Shown: positions 54,452 through 63,391 of the stretch, one piece after another
Numbering within the stretch: position 1 is the first letter of the stretch
Layout: the number at the start of each line of letters is the position of its first letter
DNA from: Propioniferax innocua
GTDB taxonomy: Bacteria; Actinomycetota; Actinomycetes; Propionibacteriales; Propionibacteriaceae
Assembly (NCBI RefSeq): GCF_006716235.1
Contig: NZ_VFOR01000002.1
Span: 682,001-746,000 of the forward strand
DNA: 64,000 nucleotides
Reading direction: 5' to 3'
The notes under the pieces: model-generated
Told to the model about the DNA's origin: nothing
What the model saw: only the letters and a program-made list of their open reading frames with translations
The model's database searches: none
Translations under genes and position numbers: made by a program

Positions 54452-55213
54452 ATGATCAATGCCGTTGGAGCCCCCCAGAAAATCCTGCTGCTCGGCGGTT
54501 CATCGGAGATCGGGCTCGCCATGGTGAGCGAGTTCCTCACCGGTCAGCCTGCCGATGTCGTGCTCGCGATGCAGCCCGGCGACGAACGCGCCGAGGCCTC
54601 GGTGCAGCAGATGAAGGACGCCGGCGCCCGTGAGGTGACCGTCCTCGATTTCGACGCCGTCGACTTCGATTCCCACCCCTCGGTGATCGACGCCGCCTGG
54701 CAGGGCGGGGATGTCGATCTCGCGATCGTCGCATTCGGCATGCTCGGCGACAACGAGGAACTGTGGCAGAACCAGCCCAAGGCGGTGTTTGCTGCGGAGC
54801 TCAACTACACCGGCGCAGTCAGCGTGGGCGTGCTCATGGGTCAGAAGATGAAGCATCAGGGGCACGGGCAGATCATCGCGATGAGCTCGGCCGCCGGCGA
54901 GCGGGTGCGCCGCTCCAACTTCGTCTACGGCTCAACCAAGGCCGGGCTCGACGGGTTCTACCTGAACCTCGGCGAGGCCCTGGAGGAGTACGGGCCGCGC
55001 GTGCTGGTGATCCGCCCCGGGCAGGTGCGCACCCGCATGTCGGCCGACGTCGACGAAGCCCCCCTGACCGTCGACAAGGAGGACGTCGCGAAGATCGCCG
55101 TCCGTTCGGTACAGAAGAAGAAGTCTCTGGTCTGGGCGCCGGCTGCATTCCAGTACGTGATGCTCGTGCTGAAGCACATCCCACGCCCGATCTTCAAGAA
55201 GTTGCCGATCTGA
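54452..55213 (+). CDS. dprE2: decaprenylphosphoryl-D-2-keto erythropentose reductase
   Basis: NADH-dependent short-chain dehydrogenase that completes the epimerisation. The 253-residue protein has the nucleotide loop [13 protein letters not shown], and the catalytic Ser-Tyr-Lys in [22 protein letters not shown]. It follows dprE1 by 20 bp with AAGGAG before ATG 54452, the normal dprE1-dprE2 arrangement. Confidence 0.96.
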   Translation: MINAVGAPQKILLLGGSSEIGLAMVSEFLTGQPADVVLAMQPGDERAEASVQQMKDAGAREVTVLDFDAVDFDSHPSVIDAAWQGGDVDLAIVAFGMLGDNEELWQNQPKAVFAAELNYTGAVSVGVLMGQKMKHQGHGQIIAMSSAAGERVRRSNFVYGSTKAGLDGFYLNLGEALEEYGPRVLVIRPGQVRTRMSADVDEAPLTVDKEDVAKIAVRSVQKKKSLVWAPAAFQYVMLVLKHIPRPIFKKLPI

Positions 55214-55232
55214 TCTGGAGCGGCCAAGCCGT

Positions 55233-55293
55233 ATGCAGCGTTTCATCCATGATCAACACCTCCAGGTGAACGATCATGGATGAAACGCTGCAT
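55233..55293. terminator. very long perfect hairpin after dprE2
   Basis: Two 22-base arms (55233-55254 and 55272-55293, beginning ATGCAGCGTTTC) are perfectly complementary, and the loop contains a further CACCT/AGGTG stem. It lies between dprE2 and the convergent ThiD-family gene, 20 bp after the dprE2 stop. It can terminate both strands, but the stem is longer than termination needs. Confidence 0.75.
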
Positions 55294-55310
55294 TAGGTTT
55301 CGGCCCGTGG

Positions 55311-56141
55311 TCAGCGGGTCTGGCGCGTCACCTCGGGCAGCCCGGCATCGCCGTCGCGGGGTCCGCCGAAGAACAGCGAGTCGACGCCGATCGCGTTGTC
55401 CAGCGAGGTGGCGATGCCACGGGTGACGCGCTGCTTGGCGTTGGCCACGGCGTCGGCCACCGGGCGGCCGTGCGCGATCTCGGCGGCGACGGTCGAGGCG
55501 AATGAACACCCCGCGCCGTTGACGAGGTGTTCCTCGATCTTCGGGGAGCTGAATGTGGTGAGGGTCTCGCCATCGAACAGCACGTCGATCGCTTCATCGC
55601 CCGCCAGACGGGCCCCACCCTTGATGACCACGTTCGTGGCACCCTGGGCGTGGATGGCCCGAGCGGCCTCAGCCATCTCGTCAACACTGGTGAGGGCATC
55701 GGCGCCGGTGAGGGTGGCGGCCTCCTCCAGGTTCGGGGTGATGACGTGGGCGAGCGGCACGAGGTTCTCCACGAAAAGGTCCTTGAGATCCACCATCGTG
55801 CCGGCCCCCTTGCAGACCAGCACCGGGTCGAACACATACGGCAACTCATTGGTGCGGAGACGTTCGGCCAGCACCAACGCTGACTCCACCGAGCCCAACA
55901 TGCCCGACTTCAACACGTCGAAACGGTGCACCGCCAATGTCGAATCGAGCTGACGTTGCACCGTGTCGGGCTCCATGAAGTCGAGGGCATGGCCGAAGTC
56001 ATTCTCGGGGTCGAACGTCACGATGCAGGTGAGCACGGCGGTGCCGAACACACCGGATTCCTGGAACATCTTGAGGTCGGCCTCGATGCCGGCACCACCG
56101 GAGACATCGGAACCGGCGATGGTCAGGGCTCGAGGTGTCAT
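55311..56141 (-). CDS. ThiD-family kinase, pyridoxal-kinase type
   Basis: Ribokinase-fold kinase of 276 residues. The start [23 protein letters not shown] is shared by HMP kinases (ThiD) and PdxK-type pyridoxal kinases. The lid motif DPVLVCKG and the catalytic loop [15 protein letters not shown] (with Cys rather than the ThiD GTGCT.. context) favour the PdxK type seen in Bacillus and Staphylococcus. It may be annotated thiD elsewhere. AAAGGA precedes ATG 56141. It converges on dprE2. Confidence 0.82.
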   Translation of the reverse strand: MTPRALTIAGSDVSGGAGIEADLKMFQESGVFGTAVLTCIVTFDPENDFGHALDFMEPDTVQRQLDSTLAVHRFDVLKSGMLGSVESALVLAERLRTNELPYVFDPVLVCKGAGTMVDLKDLFVENLVPLAHVITPNLEEAATLTGADALTSVDEMAEAARAIHAQGATNVVIKGGARLAGDEAIDVLFDGETLTTFSSPKIEEHLVNGAGCSFASTVAAEIAHGRPVADAVANAKQRVTRGIATSLDNAIGVDSLFFGGPRDGDAGLPEVTRQTR

Positions 56142-56245
56142 GCGTATTCCTTTCGTTGATCGGCCCGGATGGGCCAGCTGTCTGACCCGTCGTGGGCAGA
56201 AGTACTGAAGACTGTTGGAAGACGCCGGCGTCCGGCATCGAGACA

Positions 56246-56623
56246 TCAGCCGTCGGCAGGAACCCACCGGACGCCACGCGAGGCGGACCAAGCCGCCGCT
56301 GCGGCGCGCAGACCCACGTCGAATCCCTGTGCGGCGTGTTCGGCGCGGACGAAAAGGCGTTCTTCACGGAGTTCCCCACCACCGCTGACGCCCGGCCACG
56401 GCAGCGGACGAATCCGTGCGGCCTGCAGGAAGCCGACGTGCTCGCCGTCGAATTCACAGATCCACACCGGGTGCTGCCCATCGAGCGCGAGCCAGGTCTC
56501 GGCGAAGCGGTCCATGAACTTCTCCGGGATCGTCCGGCCCTCGGCCCTGGCGGCCTGCATGGTCAGGGCAGCCACGAGCAGCGACTCATCCCTGCGGGCG
56601 CTGCGATAACGCGGTGGTGCCAT
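56246..56623 (-). CDS. small GNAT-like protein
   Basis: Protein of 125 residues with a weak acetyltransferase pattern: HPVWICEFDGEHVGFLQAARIRP followed by ELREERLFVRAEHAAQGFDVGLRAAAAAWSASRGVRWVPADG, where the usual RxxGxG acetyl-CoA loop is poorly conserved. It could be a divergent or degenerate GNAT. ATG 56623 is the first good start; the gene overlaps the extended 3' end of the glycosyltransferase by 61 bp on the same strand. Confidence 0.55.
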   Translation of the reverse strand: MAPPRYRSARRDESLLVAALTMQAARAEGRTIPEKFMDRFAETWLALDGQHPVWICEFDGEHVGFLQAARIRPLPWPGVSGGGELREERLFVRAEHAAQGFDVGLRAAAAAWSASRGVRWVPADG

Positions 56624-57714
56624 GCGCCCAGCATCCCACAACCGGATCGAACAGGCCCAGACTCCGGATCGAACAGGCCCAGACTCCGGTAGATCTCCTG
56701 GAGTCGATCCGCCACCGCTCCCAGATCGCACTCCAGCGCAGCGGCGCGACTGGCTTCCGAGAGGTCGGGGAGGCGTCCGGCGAACAGGTCGGTGAGGCGC
56801 TGCACGGTGTCGGGCACCACCGCCGCCCCGGTTCCGCGCACCATGTGCGTCACCTCGCCGTCGGGAAGCCATTCGCGGTAGATCGGGATGTCTCGCACCA
56901 CCACCGGAACCTGGCACGCCAGCGCCTCCAGCAGCACGATGCCCTCGGTCTCCTCCTTGGTCAGGAAGCAGAAAGCGTCGGCGCCGCAGTAGGCGTCACG
57001 CAGCACCTGCTGCTTCACATAGCCCGGGAAGTGACAGTTGATGGGGGCCGACGCGATGGCTGCAGACACATCGGCGGTGATGAGGCGGGGGTCGGTGTGG
57101 CCGAACCACACGAACTCCACATCCGGCATGGCCCGCGCAACCTCCACCCAGTCCAGGATGCCCTTGCGGACCATCTGGATCCCGACGCTGACCACCACCC
57201 TGGCGTCCGCATCGAGCCCCAGACATTCGCGGAGGCGTTCCCGCGGGAACGCCTCGGCAGCTGCTTCGGCGCTGAAGAAGTCGGTGTCGACGCCGTTGGA
57301 GAGCACGTGGATGGGTCGTCGGATGCCGTACTGCGACTGCTCGATGAGTGACTTGGCGTAGGGCGTGGGCGTCACCACCGCGTCCCCCATGCGGTAGAGC
57401 GATGCGATCCATCGCCGGAACCACGGAGCGACGCGGTTGGCGCCGGTGAACGAATCGCGAAAGTCCTCCTCGGTGGAATGCGCCCACACCAACACGGGTC
57501 GGCGTCGCATCTTGGCCCACAGCCCCATCAGGGGCGTGTCCGGGAACGGTGTGTTGAGGTGGACGACATCGAAGGATCGACGCGGATCGGTGACCACCTC
57601 ATGGCCGAGGGCCCGCACCGCGTGCTCCTGGTGTCGGATCGCTTCCCCGATGCCGGACTGCGTGGCAAGACGGGAGAGCCCCCGGGGGATGAGGACACGC
57701 AGTGGAGTCACCAT
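56563..57714 (-). CDS. GT4-family glycosyltransferase
   Basis: Retaining glycosyltransferase of 383 residues. The N-terminal domain has VVHLNTPFPDTPLMGLWAKM and VLVWAHSTEEDF; the C-terminal Rossmann domain has VVVSVGIQMVRKGILDWVEVAR and the donor-site EETEGIVLLEALACQVPVVVRDI (E-x7-E). Paired with another GT4 gene and a TVP38 membrane protein, it probably glycosylates a lipid. A 22-bp direct duplication near the 3' end shifts the frame and changes the last 35 or so residues; see that feature. A palindrome copy lies at 57236. Confidence 0.85.
   Translation of the reverse strand: MVTPLRVLIPRGLSRLATQSGIGEAIRHQEHAVRALGHEVVTDPRRSFDVVHLNTPFPDTPLMGLWAKMRRRPVLVWAHSTEEDFRDSFTGANRVAPWFRRWIASLYRMGDAVVTPTPYAKSLIEQSQYGIRRPIHVLSNGVDTDFFSAEAAAEAFPRERLRECLGLDADARVVVSVGIQMVRKGILDWVEVARAMPDVEFVWFGHTDPRLITADVSAAIASAPINCHFPGYVKQQVLRDAYCGADAFCFLTKEETEGIVLLEALACQVPVVVRDIPIYREWLPDGEVTHMVRGTGAAVVPDTVQRLTDLFAGRLPDLSEASRAAALECDLGAVADRLQEIYRSLGLFDPESGPVRSGCGMLGAWHHRVIAAPAGMSRCSWLP
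56644..56687. repeat. 22-bp tandem duplication at the 3' end of the glycosyltransferase gene
   Basis: A 22-base unit starting GGATCGAACAGG stands twice in a row. Because 22 is not a multiple of three, it shifts the reading frame. With one copy the protein would end about 10 codons earlier, after FDPVVGCWAHG and the next nine residues. Confidence 0.85.
57236..57251. repeat. 16-bp iterated palindrome, copy 3 (in glycosyltransferase gene)
   Basis: CGTTCCCGCGGGAACG. Here the first base is the second position of a codon, encoding part of AFPRER. Confidence 0.8.
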
Positions 57715-58307
57715 GGCAGAACCTTCGCGAGAAGTGCGCTGACACCGAGACCGTAGGCGATGAGTGCCCACGGTTTGCAGGTCAGGATGATGAGGGCATA
57801 CCGACGCCAGGTCATCGACGTGGTGCCGGCGATGTAGCACAGCAGGTCGTCCGGGGCGATGGGCATGGCGATGGCGAGCGCGAAGCCTCGGGCGAAGTTG
57901 CGGTGCTCGGTCCAGCTCAGCCATTTGTCGACGATGTGCTCGGGAAACAGTCTGCGTATGAGCGGCATGCCGTACCGTCGAGCGATCCAGAAGTTCACGA
58001 ACGACCCGGCGCACACCGCCACGTAGTTGAGAACCGTCCCCCAGAGTCCGCCGAACAGGACCGGCGCTGAGATCACCAGCAGCCCGCCGGGAACAATGGG
58101 GAACACCACGACCGCAGCACTGAGGATCGTGTAGACGATCGGTCCGGGCCAGCCGAGGGACTCGATGAACGCGCGCAGGTTCTCCTGGGATTGCAGAACG
58201 CCGGTGCGCAACCCCCAGGCGACCACCGCCACACAGGCGAGAAGCCCGACGAAGGGAGCGATTCGGGCTGCGATCCGCAGCGGGTCGTGGCCGGCCACGG
58301 CGATCAC
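57708..58307 (-). CDS. TVP38/TMEM64 (SNARE-associated) family membrane protein
   Basis: Membrane protein of 199 residues in the DedA/TVP38 group, thought to move lipids. It has about five hydrophobic segments, the re-entrant motif FPIVPGGLLVISAPVLFGGLWGTVLNY, and the second half AIAMPIAPDDLLCYIAGTTSMTW, where the family's proline-rich re-entrant loop and acidic residues are recognisable. GTG 58307 overlaps the upstream glycosyltransferase stop as GTGA, and its end overlaps the next glycosyltransferase start by 7 bp, so the three genes form one operon. Confidence 0.85.
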   Translation of the reverse strand: MIAVAGHDPLRIAARIAPFVGLLACVAVVAWGLRTGVLQSQENLRAFIESLGWPGPIVYTILSAAVVVFPIVPGGLLVISAPVLFGGLWGTVLNYVAVCAGSFVNFWIARRYGMPLIRRLFPEHIVDKWLSWTEHRNFARGFALAIAMPIAPDDLLCYIAGTTSMTWRRYALIILTCKPWALIAYGLGVSALLAKVLPW

Positions 58308-59548
58308 GCGACGAGCAGATATGAACGATGCCGGGCGATGGCCTCCCGGTAGACGTCGCATACGGCAGCGCCGAACGTCTCCGATCCGCAGACGCGATGG
58401 GCGTGGCGGGCCGCGTTGTGCGCGAGGCGGGTCCGCAGGACGGCATCGTCGAACAGGTCATCGAGTCGTGCCGCGAACTCGGCACCATCGTCGAAGCCGT
58501 ACCCGTTGGAACCATCGACGAGGATCCCGCACAGCGCAGGATCGCGCCGACACAGCAGCGGCAGCCCGCAGGCAAGGGCCTCGGCGAACGTCAGTCCCTG
58601 CGTCTCGCTGGTGGAGGCGCTGACGAACGCATCCCCCACACGGTAGTAACGGGCCACCTGACGAGGGTCGACGCATCCGGTGAACACCACGTGGTCATCG
58701 AGTCCGAGAGCATGCGCGTGCCGCTCCAGATTCTCCCTGTATGGGCCTTCCCCCACGAGCAGCAGCGTCCAGTCCCGACGCGGCAGTGCCGCGAGGTGGT
58801 CGAGAACCTCATCAAGGTTCTTCTCCTTGGCGAGTCGCCCCACCGACACCAGGACGCGACGATCGGGGTCGATGCCGAGACGACGTCGGAGTCGCTGGCA
58901 GTCGACGTGTTCGGCCTCGGTGCGGGCCGGGCGGAAATGTCCCAGACGCAATCCGGTCGGCACCACGCTGATGGGACGTGTCACACCGTAGCCCCGCAGG
59001 AGCGTGGCGACCTTCTGCGTCGGCGCCACCACGTGGTCGGTCGATCCCAACACATGACGCGAGAACGTCGCAGCCACATGGCGTCCCATGGTGTGACTGG
59101 GCGAGTAGTAATGCGTGTAGTCCTCGTAGATCGTGTGATAGGTGTGCACGAGCGGCACACCCAGTTCGCGGGAGATCCGCTTGGCCCACGTGAAGGTCGA
59201 GAACTCACTGTTCGCGTGCACCACATCCGGCGACCACGCGAGGATGTCCCGGTGAATGGTGTCCTGCACCGGATAGCAGATACGGGCGTTCTCGTAGAAG
59301 ATCGACGCCGAGATCGAGCCCAATCGGTAGACGCCGCCGTGCCGCCGCGAGCGCAGCCCCTTGGCGATCGTGAGAACGCGGACCTCATGGCCCTGGCGCT
59401 CAAGTTCCCTACGGAGCGTCCAGACACTGGCGACCACTCCGTTGACCGATTGGTCCCACCAATCGGTGCACAGCAGGATGCGCAACTTCTCGTTCGGACC
59501 CTTTGAGACCGGTGCCGGTTCGTCCGGCCTGCCCATCACGGCTTGCAT
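58304..59548 (-). CDS. GT4-family glycosyltransferase (glycolipid type)
   Basis: Glycosyltransferase of 414 residues. The N-terminus LRILLCTDWWDQSVNGVVASVWTLRRELERQGHEVRVLTI and HTYHTIYEDYTHYYSP are very like bacterial diacylglycerol glucosyl- and mannosyltransferases. The donor domain has VLVSVGRLAKEKNLDEVLDHLAAL and SETQGLTFAEALACGLPLL (E-x7-E). It is probably a membrane-associated glycolipid enzyme. Start is ATG 59548 or ATG 59536. Confidence 0.87.
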   Translation of the reverse strand: MQAVMGRPDEPAPVSKGPNEKLRILLCTDWWDQSVNGVVASVWTLRRELERQGHEVRVLTIAKGLRSRRHGGVYRLGSISASIFYENARICYPVQDTIHRDILAWSPDVVHANSEFSTFTWAKRISRELGVPLVHTYHTIYEDYTHYYSPSHTMGRHVAATFSRHVLGSTDHVVAPTQKVATLLRGYGVTRPISVVPTGLRLGHFRPARTEAEHVDCQRLRRRLGIDPDRRVLVSVGRLAKEKNLDEVLDHLAALPRRDWTLLLVGEGPYRENLERHAHALGLDDHVVFTGCVDPRQVARYYRVGDAFVSASTSETQGLTFAEALACGLPLLCRRDPALCGILVDGSNGYGFDDGAEFAARLDDLFDDAVLRTRLAHNAARHAHRVCGSETFGAAVCDVYREAIARHRSYLLVA

Positions 59549-59638
59549 GGTTCCATCTCACTCCCGACGGGGCCGCTCCACAAGCCAGACGCCCCCAAAT
59601 CGGACCATGGTCCTACCCGGAATGATCCCCGAGTGCGT

Positions 59639-60298
59639 TCAGCGGTACTGCCTGGGTACCGGTACGCGGCGTTCTCGGTCCCATTCCGACGCCAGCCCGG
59701 CGAGGGTGAGGATCGTGTCGAGCAGATGGGCCGTCATGCCCCAGATGAACACGCCGGGACGCGCGCCCTCGGCGGGCACCCCGAACGCCGGCCCGGCGTA
59801 GGGCCGGGGTTCGTCGAGTGTGGCGGTCAACCGGTGGGCGGGGTCCACCAGTGTCGCGACCGGGATGCGATGCACCGCAGCGATCTCCCCCGGATCGTTG
59901 ACGCACAGCTCCGGTGCCCTCGGGCTGTGGGCGATCACCGCGGTCACGTCATAACCACTGGGCACTGAGACCTCCGGCATGATCGCGCGGACCGACACCG
60001 CGTCGGGCGTCAGACCGGTCTCCTCGTGGGCCTCACGCAGCGCGGTGGCGGTCATGTCGGCGTCCTCGGGTTCGACGCGACCCCCGGGGAACGCGATCTG
60101 TCCGGCATGTCGTCGCAGCAGAGCAGACTTCTCCACGAAGGTCAGAGCCAGGTCGCCCACCGCCGGGCCGCGCCCGGAGTCGAACAACACGAGCACCGCC
60201 GCCTCACGGGCTCCCCGCGGGGTCCGGCTCGGTGGCGCCGCGGCGTGTCCCTGCCCGATGGCCGATGCAAGGCGGCCGAACATGTCGTCGACATCCAT
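59639..60298 (-). CDS. Nudix hydrolase, CoA pyrophosphatase (NudL) type
   Basis: Protein of 219 residues. The Nudix box is GGRVEPEDADMTATALREAHEETGL, preceded by LLRRHAGQIAFPGGR, which is the CoA-pyrophosphatase signature. The gene and its place before the thioredoxin-like lipoprotein, nth and crp are conserved in this order (compare Rv3672c). Predicted to cleave CoA or acyl-CoA at the pyrophosphate bond. Confidence 0.9.
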   Translation of the reverse strand: MDVDDMFGRLASAIGQGHAAAPPSRTPRGAREAAVLVLFDSGRGPAVGDLALTFVEKSALLRRHAGQIAFPGGRVEPEDADMTATALREAHEETGLTPDAVSVRAIMPEVSVPSGYDVTAVIAHSPRAPELCVNDPGEIAAVHRIPVATLVDPAHRLTATLDEPRPYAGPAFGVPAEGARPGVFIWGMTAHLLDTILTLAGLASEWDRERRVPVPRQYR

Positions 60299-60331
60299 GG
60301 GGTCATTGTCGCCGACAGGTCGGCCGACACC

Positions 60332-60997
60332 TCAGAGGTGTTCGGCAGCCAGGTCTTCGAGTTGTTCGGTGGAGGTGAACGGTCCTGCGTGCATGTGGGT
60401 GATGCGCCCGTCGGCGTCCACGAACACGGTGTGTGGTGGGCCCACCACCTTGAGGGGGCCGGCGATGCTGCGGTCGGGGTCCGAGAGTTGCGGCCAATCC
60501 CAGCCGGCCTCGTCGGCGAAGGCCACCGCCGCACCCGGGCGGGGGTCCGCGTAGTCGATGCCGAGCATGTGCACCTCGGGGTGGGCGTCGGCGAACTCCG
60601 CGAGGTAGGGGGCCTCGGCGCGACACGGGCCGCACCACTGGGCCCAGACGTTGATGATCAACGGTCCGCGCAACGACGACAACCGCACGGTGGAGTCCCC
60701 ACCCAGGCAGTCCAGGGTCAGGTCCGGCAACCCGCCCTCGACCACAGGACCCTCCTCCACGACGGGGCCGGACGCTTCTGGCGTCGGGCAGTCCTCGATC
60801 CCGGCGGCGCGACGCGCGTCGAGCACTTCCTGATCCGGCACGTCGGGGGTGACCGGTCCGTCTCCGGAGGTCGGAGCGGGCCCCTCACCGGTGGGCGTCA
60901 CGGGTGTGTCGGGGGCGCATCCGGTCACCAGCACGAGCATGGCGACGCCGGCGAACCACCGCACGACGTTCCCGCGGGAACGTTTCAGCCCCCTCAT
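60332..60997 (-). CDS. TlpA-like thiol-disulfide lipoprotein
   Basis: Exported thioredoxin-fold protein of 221 residues. A lipoprotein signal ends in MLVLVTGC with the lipid-bearing Cys near residue 28, then a Pro/Thr-rich linker, and the thioredoxin domain with the active site [15 protein letters not shown] (CGPC) and the later cis-Pro region [11 protein letters not shown]. It probably reduces disulfides outside the membrane. ATG 60997 overlaps the nth stop as ATGA. A copy of the palindrome spans codons near the start (RSRGN). Confidence 0.9.
   Translation of the reverse strand: MRGLKRSRGNVVRWFAGVAMLVLVTGCAPDTPVTPTGEGPAPTSGDGPVTPDVPDQEVLDARRAAGIEDCPTPEASGPVVEEGPVVEGGLPDLTLDCLGGDSTVRLSSLRGPLIINVWAQWCGPCRAEAPYLAEFADAHPEVHMLGIDYADPRPGAAVAFADEAGWDWPQLSDPDRSIAGPLKVVGPPHTVFVDADGRITHMHAGPFTSTEQLEDLAAEHL
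60967..60982. repeat. 16-bp iterated palindrome, copy 4 (in TlpA-like gene)
   Basis: CGTTCCCGCGGGAACG. Here the first base is the first position of a codon. The three coding copies thus use all three phases. Confidence 0.8.
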
Positions 60998-61698
60998 CGG
61001 CGTGGATCCCTGATGAGCTTCGCGGCCTTGACCGGGTCGGTCTCCCCCTCGCCGAAGGCCGGGCACTGCGCGGCGATGGGGCATGCGCCACATGCGGGTC
61101 GACGGCTGTGGCAACGGCGGCGTCCATGCCAGATGAGGGTGTGGCAGAGCTGGTTCCAGTCCTTCTTCTCGAACAGGTCGCCCACGGCGTGCTCGACCTT
61201 CACCGGATCGGTTTCGGCCGTCCAGCCGAAGCGTCGCACGAGTCTGCCGAAGTGGGTGTCGACGGTGATGCCGGGAACGCCGTGGGCCTCGGCGAGCACC
61301 ACGTTCGCGGTCTTGCGTCCGACGCCCGGGAGTTTCACCAGGTCCACGAGCCGACGCGGCACCTCCCCGCCGAAGTCGTCGACGAGCACCCGTGCGAGTT
61401 TCTGCAGCGATTCGGCCTTGGCACGGAAGAAGCCGGTGGGCCGGATGAGTTCCTCGAGCCGGTCGCGATCGGCGTCGGCCATGGCCGCGGCGTCCCCGAA
61501 CTCCTCGAACAGGGCTGGCGTCACCTGGTTGACGCGCACATCGGTGGTCTGCGCCGAGAGCACGGTGGCCACCAACAGTTCGAACGGGGTGCGGAAATCC
61601 AGCTCACAGTGGGCGTCGGGATACGTCTCGTGCAGCATCCGATTCATGCGGCGGGCACGACGCACCAGGGCGAGGCGGGATTCCATGAACGCCACCAT
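60994..61698 (-). CDS. nth: endonuclease III
   Basis: DNA glycosylase/AP lyase for oxidised pyrimidines, 234 residues. The helix-hairpin-helix [13 protein letters not shown] with its catalytic Lys, the [11 protein letters not shown] segment with the catalytic Asp, and the iron-sulfur cluster cysteines in [17 protein letters not shown] are all intact. The start is ATG 61686 or GTG 61698. It is divergent from crp, with the Nudix and TlpA-like genes downstream. Confidence 0.95.
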   Translation of the reverse strand: MVAFMESRLALVRRARRMNRMLHETYPDAHCELDFRTPFELLVATVLSAQTTDVRVNQVTPALFEEFGDAAAMADADRDRLEELIRPTGFFRAKAESLQKLARVLVDDFGGEVPRRLVDLVKLPGVGRKTANVVLAEAHGVPGITVDTHFGRLVRRFGWTAETDPVKVEHAVGDLFEKKDWNQLCHTLIWHGRRRCHSRRPACGACPIAAQCPAFGEGETDPVKAAKLIRDPRR

Positions 61699-61785
61699 AC
61701 GACGAGCCGCCAGACCCGCACCGACGCCGAAGGACGGGGCGGTACGCTGGGGGATCGACCCCAGAGCCGGAGAAAGGTCCCACGA

Positions 61786-62487
61786 GTGTCAGCCCAGAAC
61801 GAGCAGTCCGTGACGCCCGACGTGTTGTACCGGGCACCGTTGTTCACCGGACTTGATTCCGAGGCCCAGGAATCCCTGGCGAGCACGATGCGACCGGTGC
61901 AGTTGCGACGCAGCGCAGTGGTCTTCCGTGAAGGGGATTCGGGCGATGAGATGTACATCGTGGCCTCCGGGAAGATCAAGCTCGGACGCCACGGCTCCTC
62001 CGGACGCGAGAGCCTCCACGCCGTGCTCGGCCCCGGTCAGATGTTCGGCGAGCTCTCGGTGTTCGACCCGGGTCCTCGTTCCACCACCGCCACCGCGGTG
62101 TCGGCGTCGGAACTGTGGGTGCTCGAACACGACAACCTGATCGCGTGGCTCGACGGCCGCCCCGAAGCTGCGCGTGGTCTGCTCGCCCAGCTGGCTCAGC
62201 GTCTGCGTCGGGCCAATGACGTGGTCTCCGACCTGGTGTTCTCCGACGTCCCGGGCCGCGTCGCCAAGGCGCTGCTCGATCTCGCCGAGCGTTTCGGGGA
62301 GGAATCCCCCCAAGGTCTGGTGGTGCGTCACGAACTGACGCAGGAGGAACTTGCACATCTCGTCGGGGCTTCCCGCGAGACCGTGAACAAGGCCCTCGCC
62401 GATTTCGCCACGCGTGGCTGGCTGCGTCTCGAGCCCCGTTCGGTGACGCTCATCGACACCGAACGCATCGCACGCCGGGCCCGCTGA
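61786..62487 (+). CDS. crp: Crp/GlxR-family global transcriptional regulator
   Basis: cAMP-dependent regulator of 233 residues, like GlxR of Corynebacterium and Rv3676. The N-terminal cyclic-nucleotide domain contains [35 protein letters not shown] with the cAMP phosphate-binding residues, and the C-terminal winged helix DLTQEE-like [24 protein letters not shown] is the recognition helix. GTG 61786 follows AGAAAGG by 8 bp. Predicted targets include acs (see 49486). It converges on trhO with 38 bp of overlap. Confidence 0.95.
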   Translation: MSAQNEQSVTPDVLYRAPLFTGLDSEAQESLASTMRPVQLRRSAVVFREGDSGDEMYIVASGKIKLGRHGSSGRESLHAVLGPGQMFGELSVFDPGPRSTTATAVSASELWVLEHDNLIAWLDGRPEAARGLLAQLAQRLRRANDVVSDLVFSDVPGRVAKALLDLAERFGEESPQGLVVRHELTQEELAHLVGASRETVNKALADFATRGWLRLEPRSVTLIDTERIARRAR

Positions 62488-63391
62488 GCCCTTCAGCGCG
62501 CGGCCCGGAACACGCCTCGCAGATCAACACCCGGGCATTGCAGATGCCCGGGTGTTGCGGGGCCTGCTGATCCTGCGGGGCCTGCTGATCCTGCGGAGCC
62601 TGGCACCGGAGCACATCACTGGTGGGCGCGCCGCAGTGCTCACAGCTGCCGATCACCTCGGCGTGGTCGGAGAATTCGATGCGTTCGCGGCCGTCGAACA
62701 CCGCCAACGACCCCTCCCACAGGCCATCATCGCCATAGGCCTCGCCGTAGCGGACGATGCCGCCGTCGATCTGGAAGACCTGCTCGAAGCCACGATTGAC
62801 CATGAGGGCCGACAGCACCTCGCAGCGGATGCCGCCGGTGCAGTACGTGACGACGGGTTTGTCCTTGAGCTCGTCGTAGCGGCCCGACTCGAGTTCGGCG
62901 ATGAAGTCCGCCGTCGTGTCGGTGTTGGGCACCACTGCTCCGCGGAATCGGCCGATCTCGGCCTCCCACGCGTTGCGTCCATCGAAGAACACCACGTCGT
63001 CGCGTGATTCCACCAGTTCATGGACCTGCTCCGGTGAGAGGTGCGCTCCCCCACCCACGACACCGTCATCGGCCACCTCGATCTCGTCGGGGACGCCGAA
63101 GGTGACGACCTCGGGCCGTGCCTTCACCGAGAGCTTGGGGAACTCGTTCCCGGTGCCCTCGGACCATTTCCAGTCGATGTCGGCGAACGCCTCGTACTGC
63201 CGGGTCGTCTTCACATACTGCTTGCAGGCTTCGACAGAACCGCCGACGGTGCCGTTGATCCCGTGCTTGGAGATCAGAATCCGTCCGGTGAGGCCCAAGC
63301 GCTGACACAGCTCCCATTGCCACAGCCGGATCGCCTCCGGGTCCGGGATCGGTGTGAAGCGGTAGTAGAGCAGAACCTTGTGGACCGTCAC
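62450..63391 (-). CDS. trhO: tRNA uridine(34) hydroxylase
   Basis: Rhodanese-domain protein (YceA family) of 313 residues that hydroxylates U34 of tRNA. The N-terminal acylphosphatase-like domain starts [20 protein letters not shown], and the rhodanese domain has the catalytic [13 protein letters not shown]. The C-terminal extension holds tandem QDQQAP units and then cysteines that may bind a metal. GTG 63391 overlaps the upstream MBL stop. Its 3' end overlaps crp by 38 bp on the opposite strand. Confidence 0.93.
   Translation of the reverse strand: MTVHKVLLYYRFTPIPDPEAIRLWQWELCQRLGLTGRILISKHGINGTVGGSVEACKQYVKTTRQYEAFADIDWKWSEGTGNEFPKLSVKARPEVVTFGVPDEIEVADDGVVGGGAHLSPEQVHELVESRDDVVFFDGRNAWEAEIGRFRGAVVPNTDTTADFIAELESGRYDELKDKPVVTYCTGGIRCEVLSALMVNRGFEQVFQIDGGIVRYGEAYGDDGLWEGSLAVFDGRERIEFSDHAEVIGSCEHCGAPTSDVLRCQAPQDQQAPQDQQAPQHPGICNARVLICEACSGPRAEGLSGPGVRCVRCR
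62525..62557. terminator. 14-bp perfect hairpin inside the 3' end of trhO
   Basis: CAACACCCGGGCAT (62525-62538) pairs perfectly with ATGCCCGGGTGTTG (62544-62557) around a 5-base loop. It starts 38 bp after the crp stop and lies within trhO codons for [11 protein letters not shown], so a crp terminator may be embedded in coding sequence. Confidence 0.6.
62559..62594 (-). repeat. two 18-bp tandem repeats in trhO
   Basis: GGGGCCTGCTGATCCTGC stands twice and a third, degraded copy follows. Each unit encodes QDQQAP in the TrhO tail. Frame-neutral, so copy number can vary freely. Confidence 0.8.

Noticed and set aside
56563-58575. A 670-residue reading of the glycosyltransferase
   Set aside because: The upstream part is out-of-frame sequence of the TVP38 and glycosyltransferase genes. 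The true start is ATG 57714 (MVTPLRVL).
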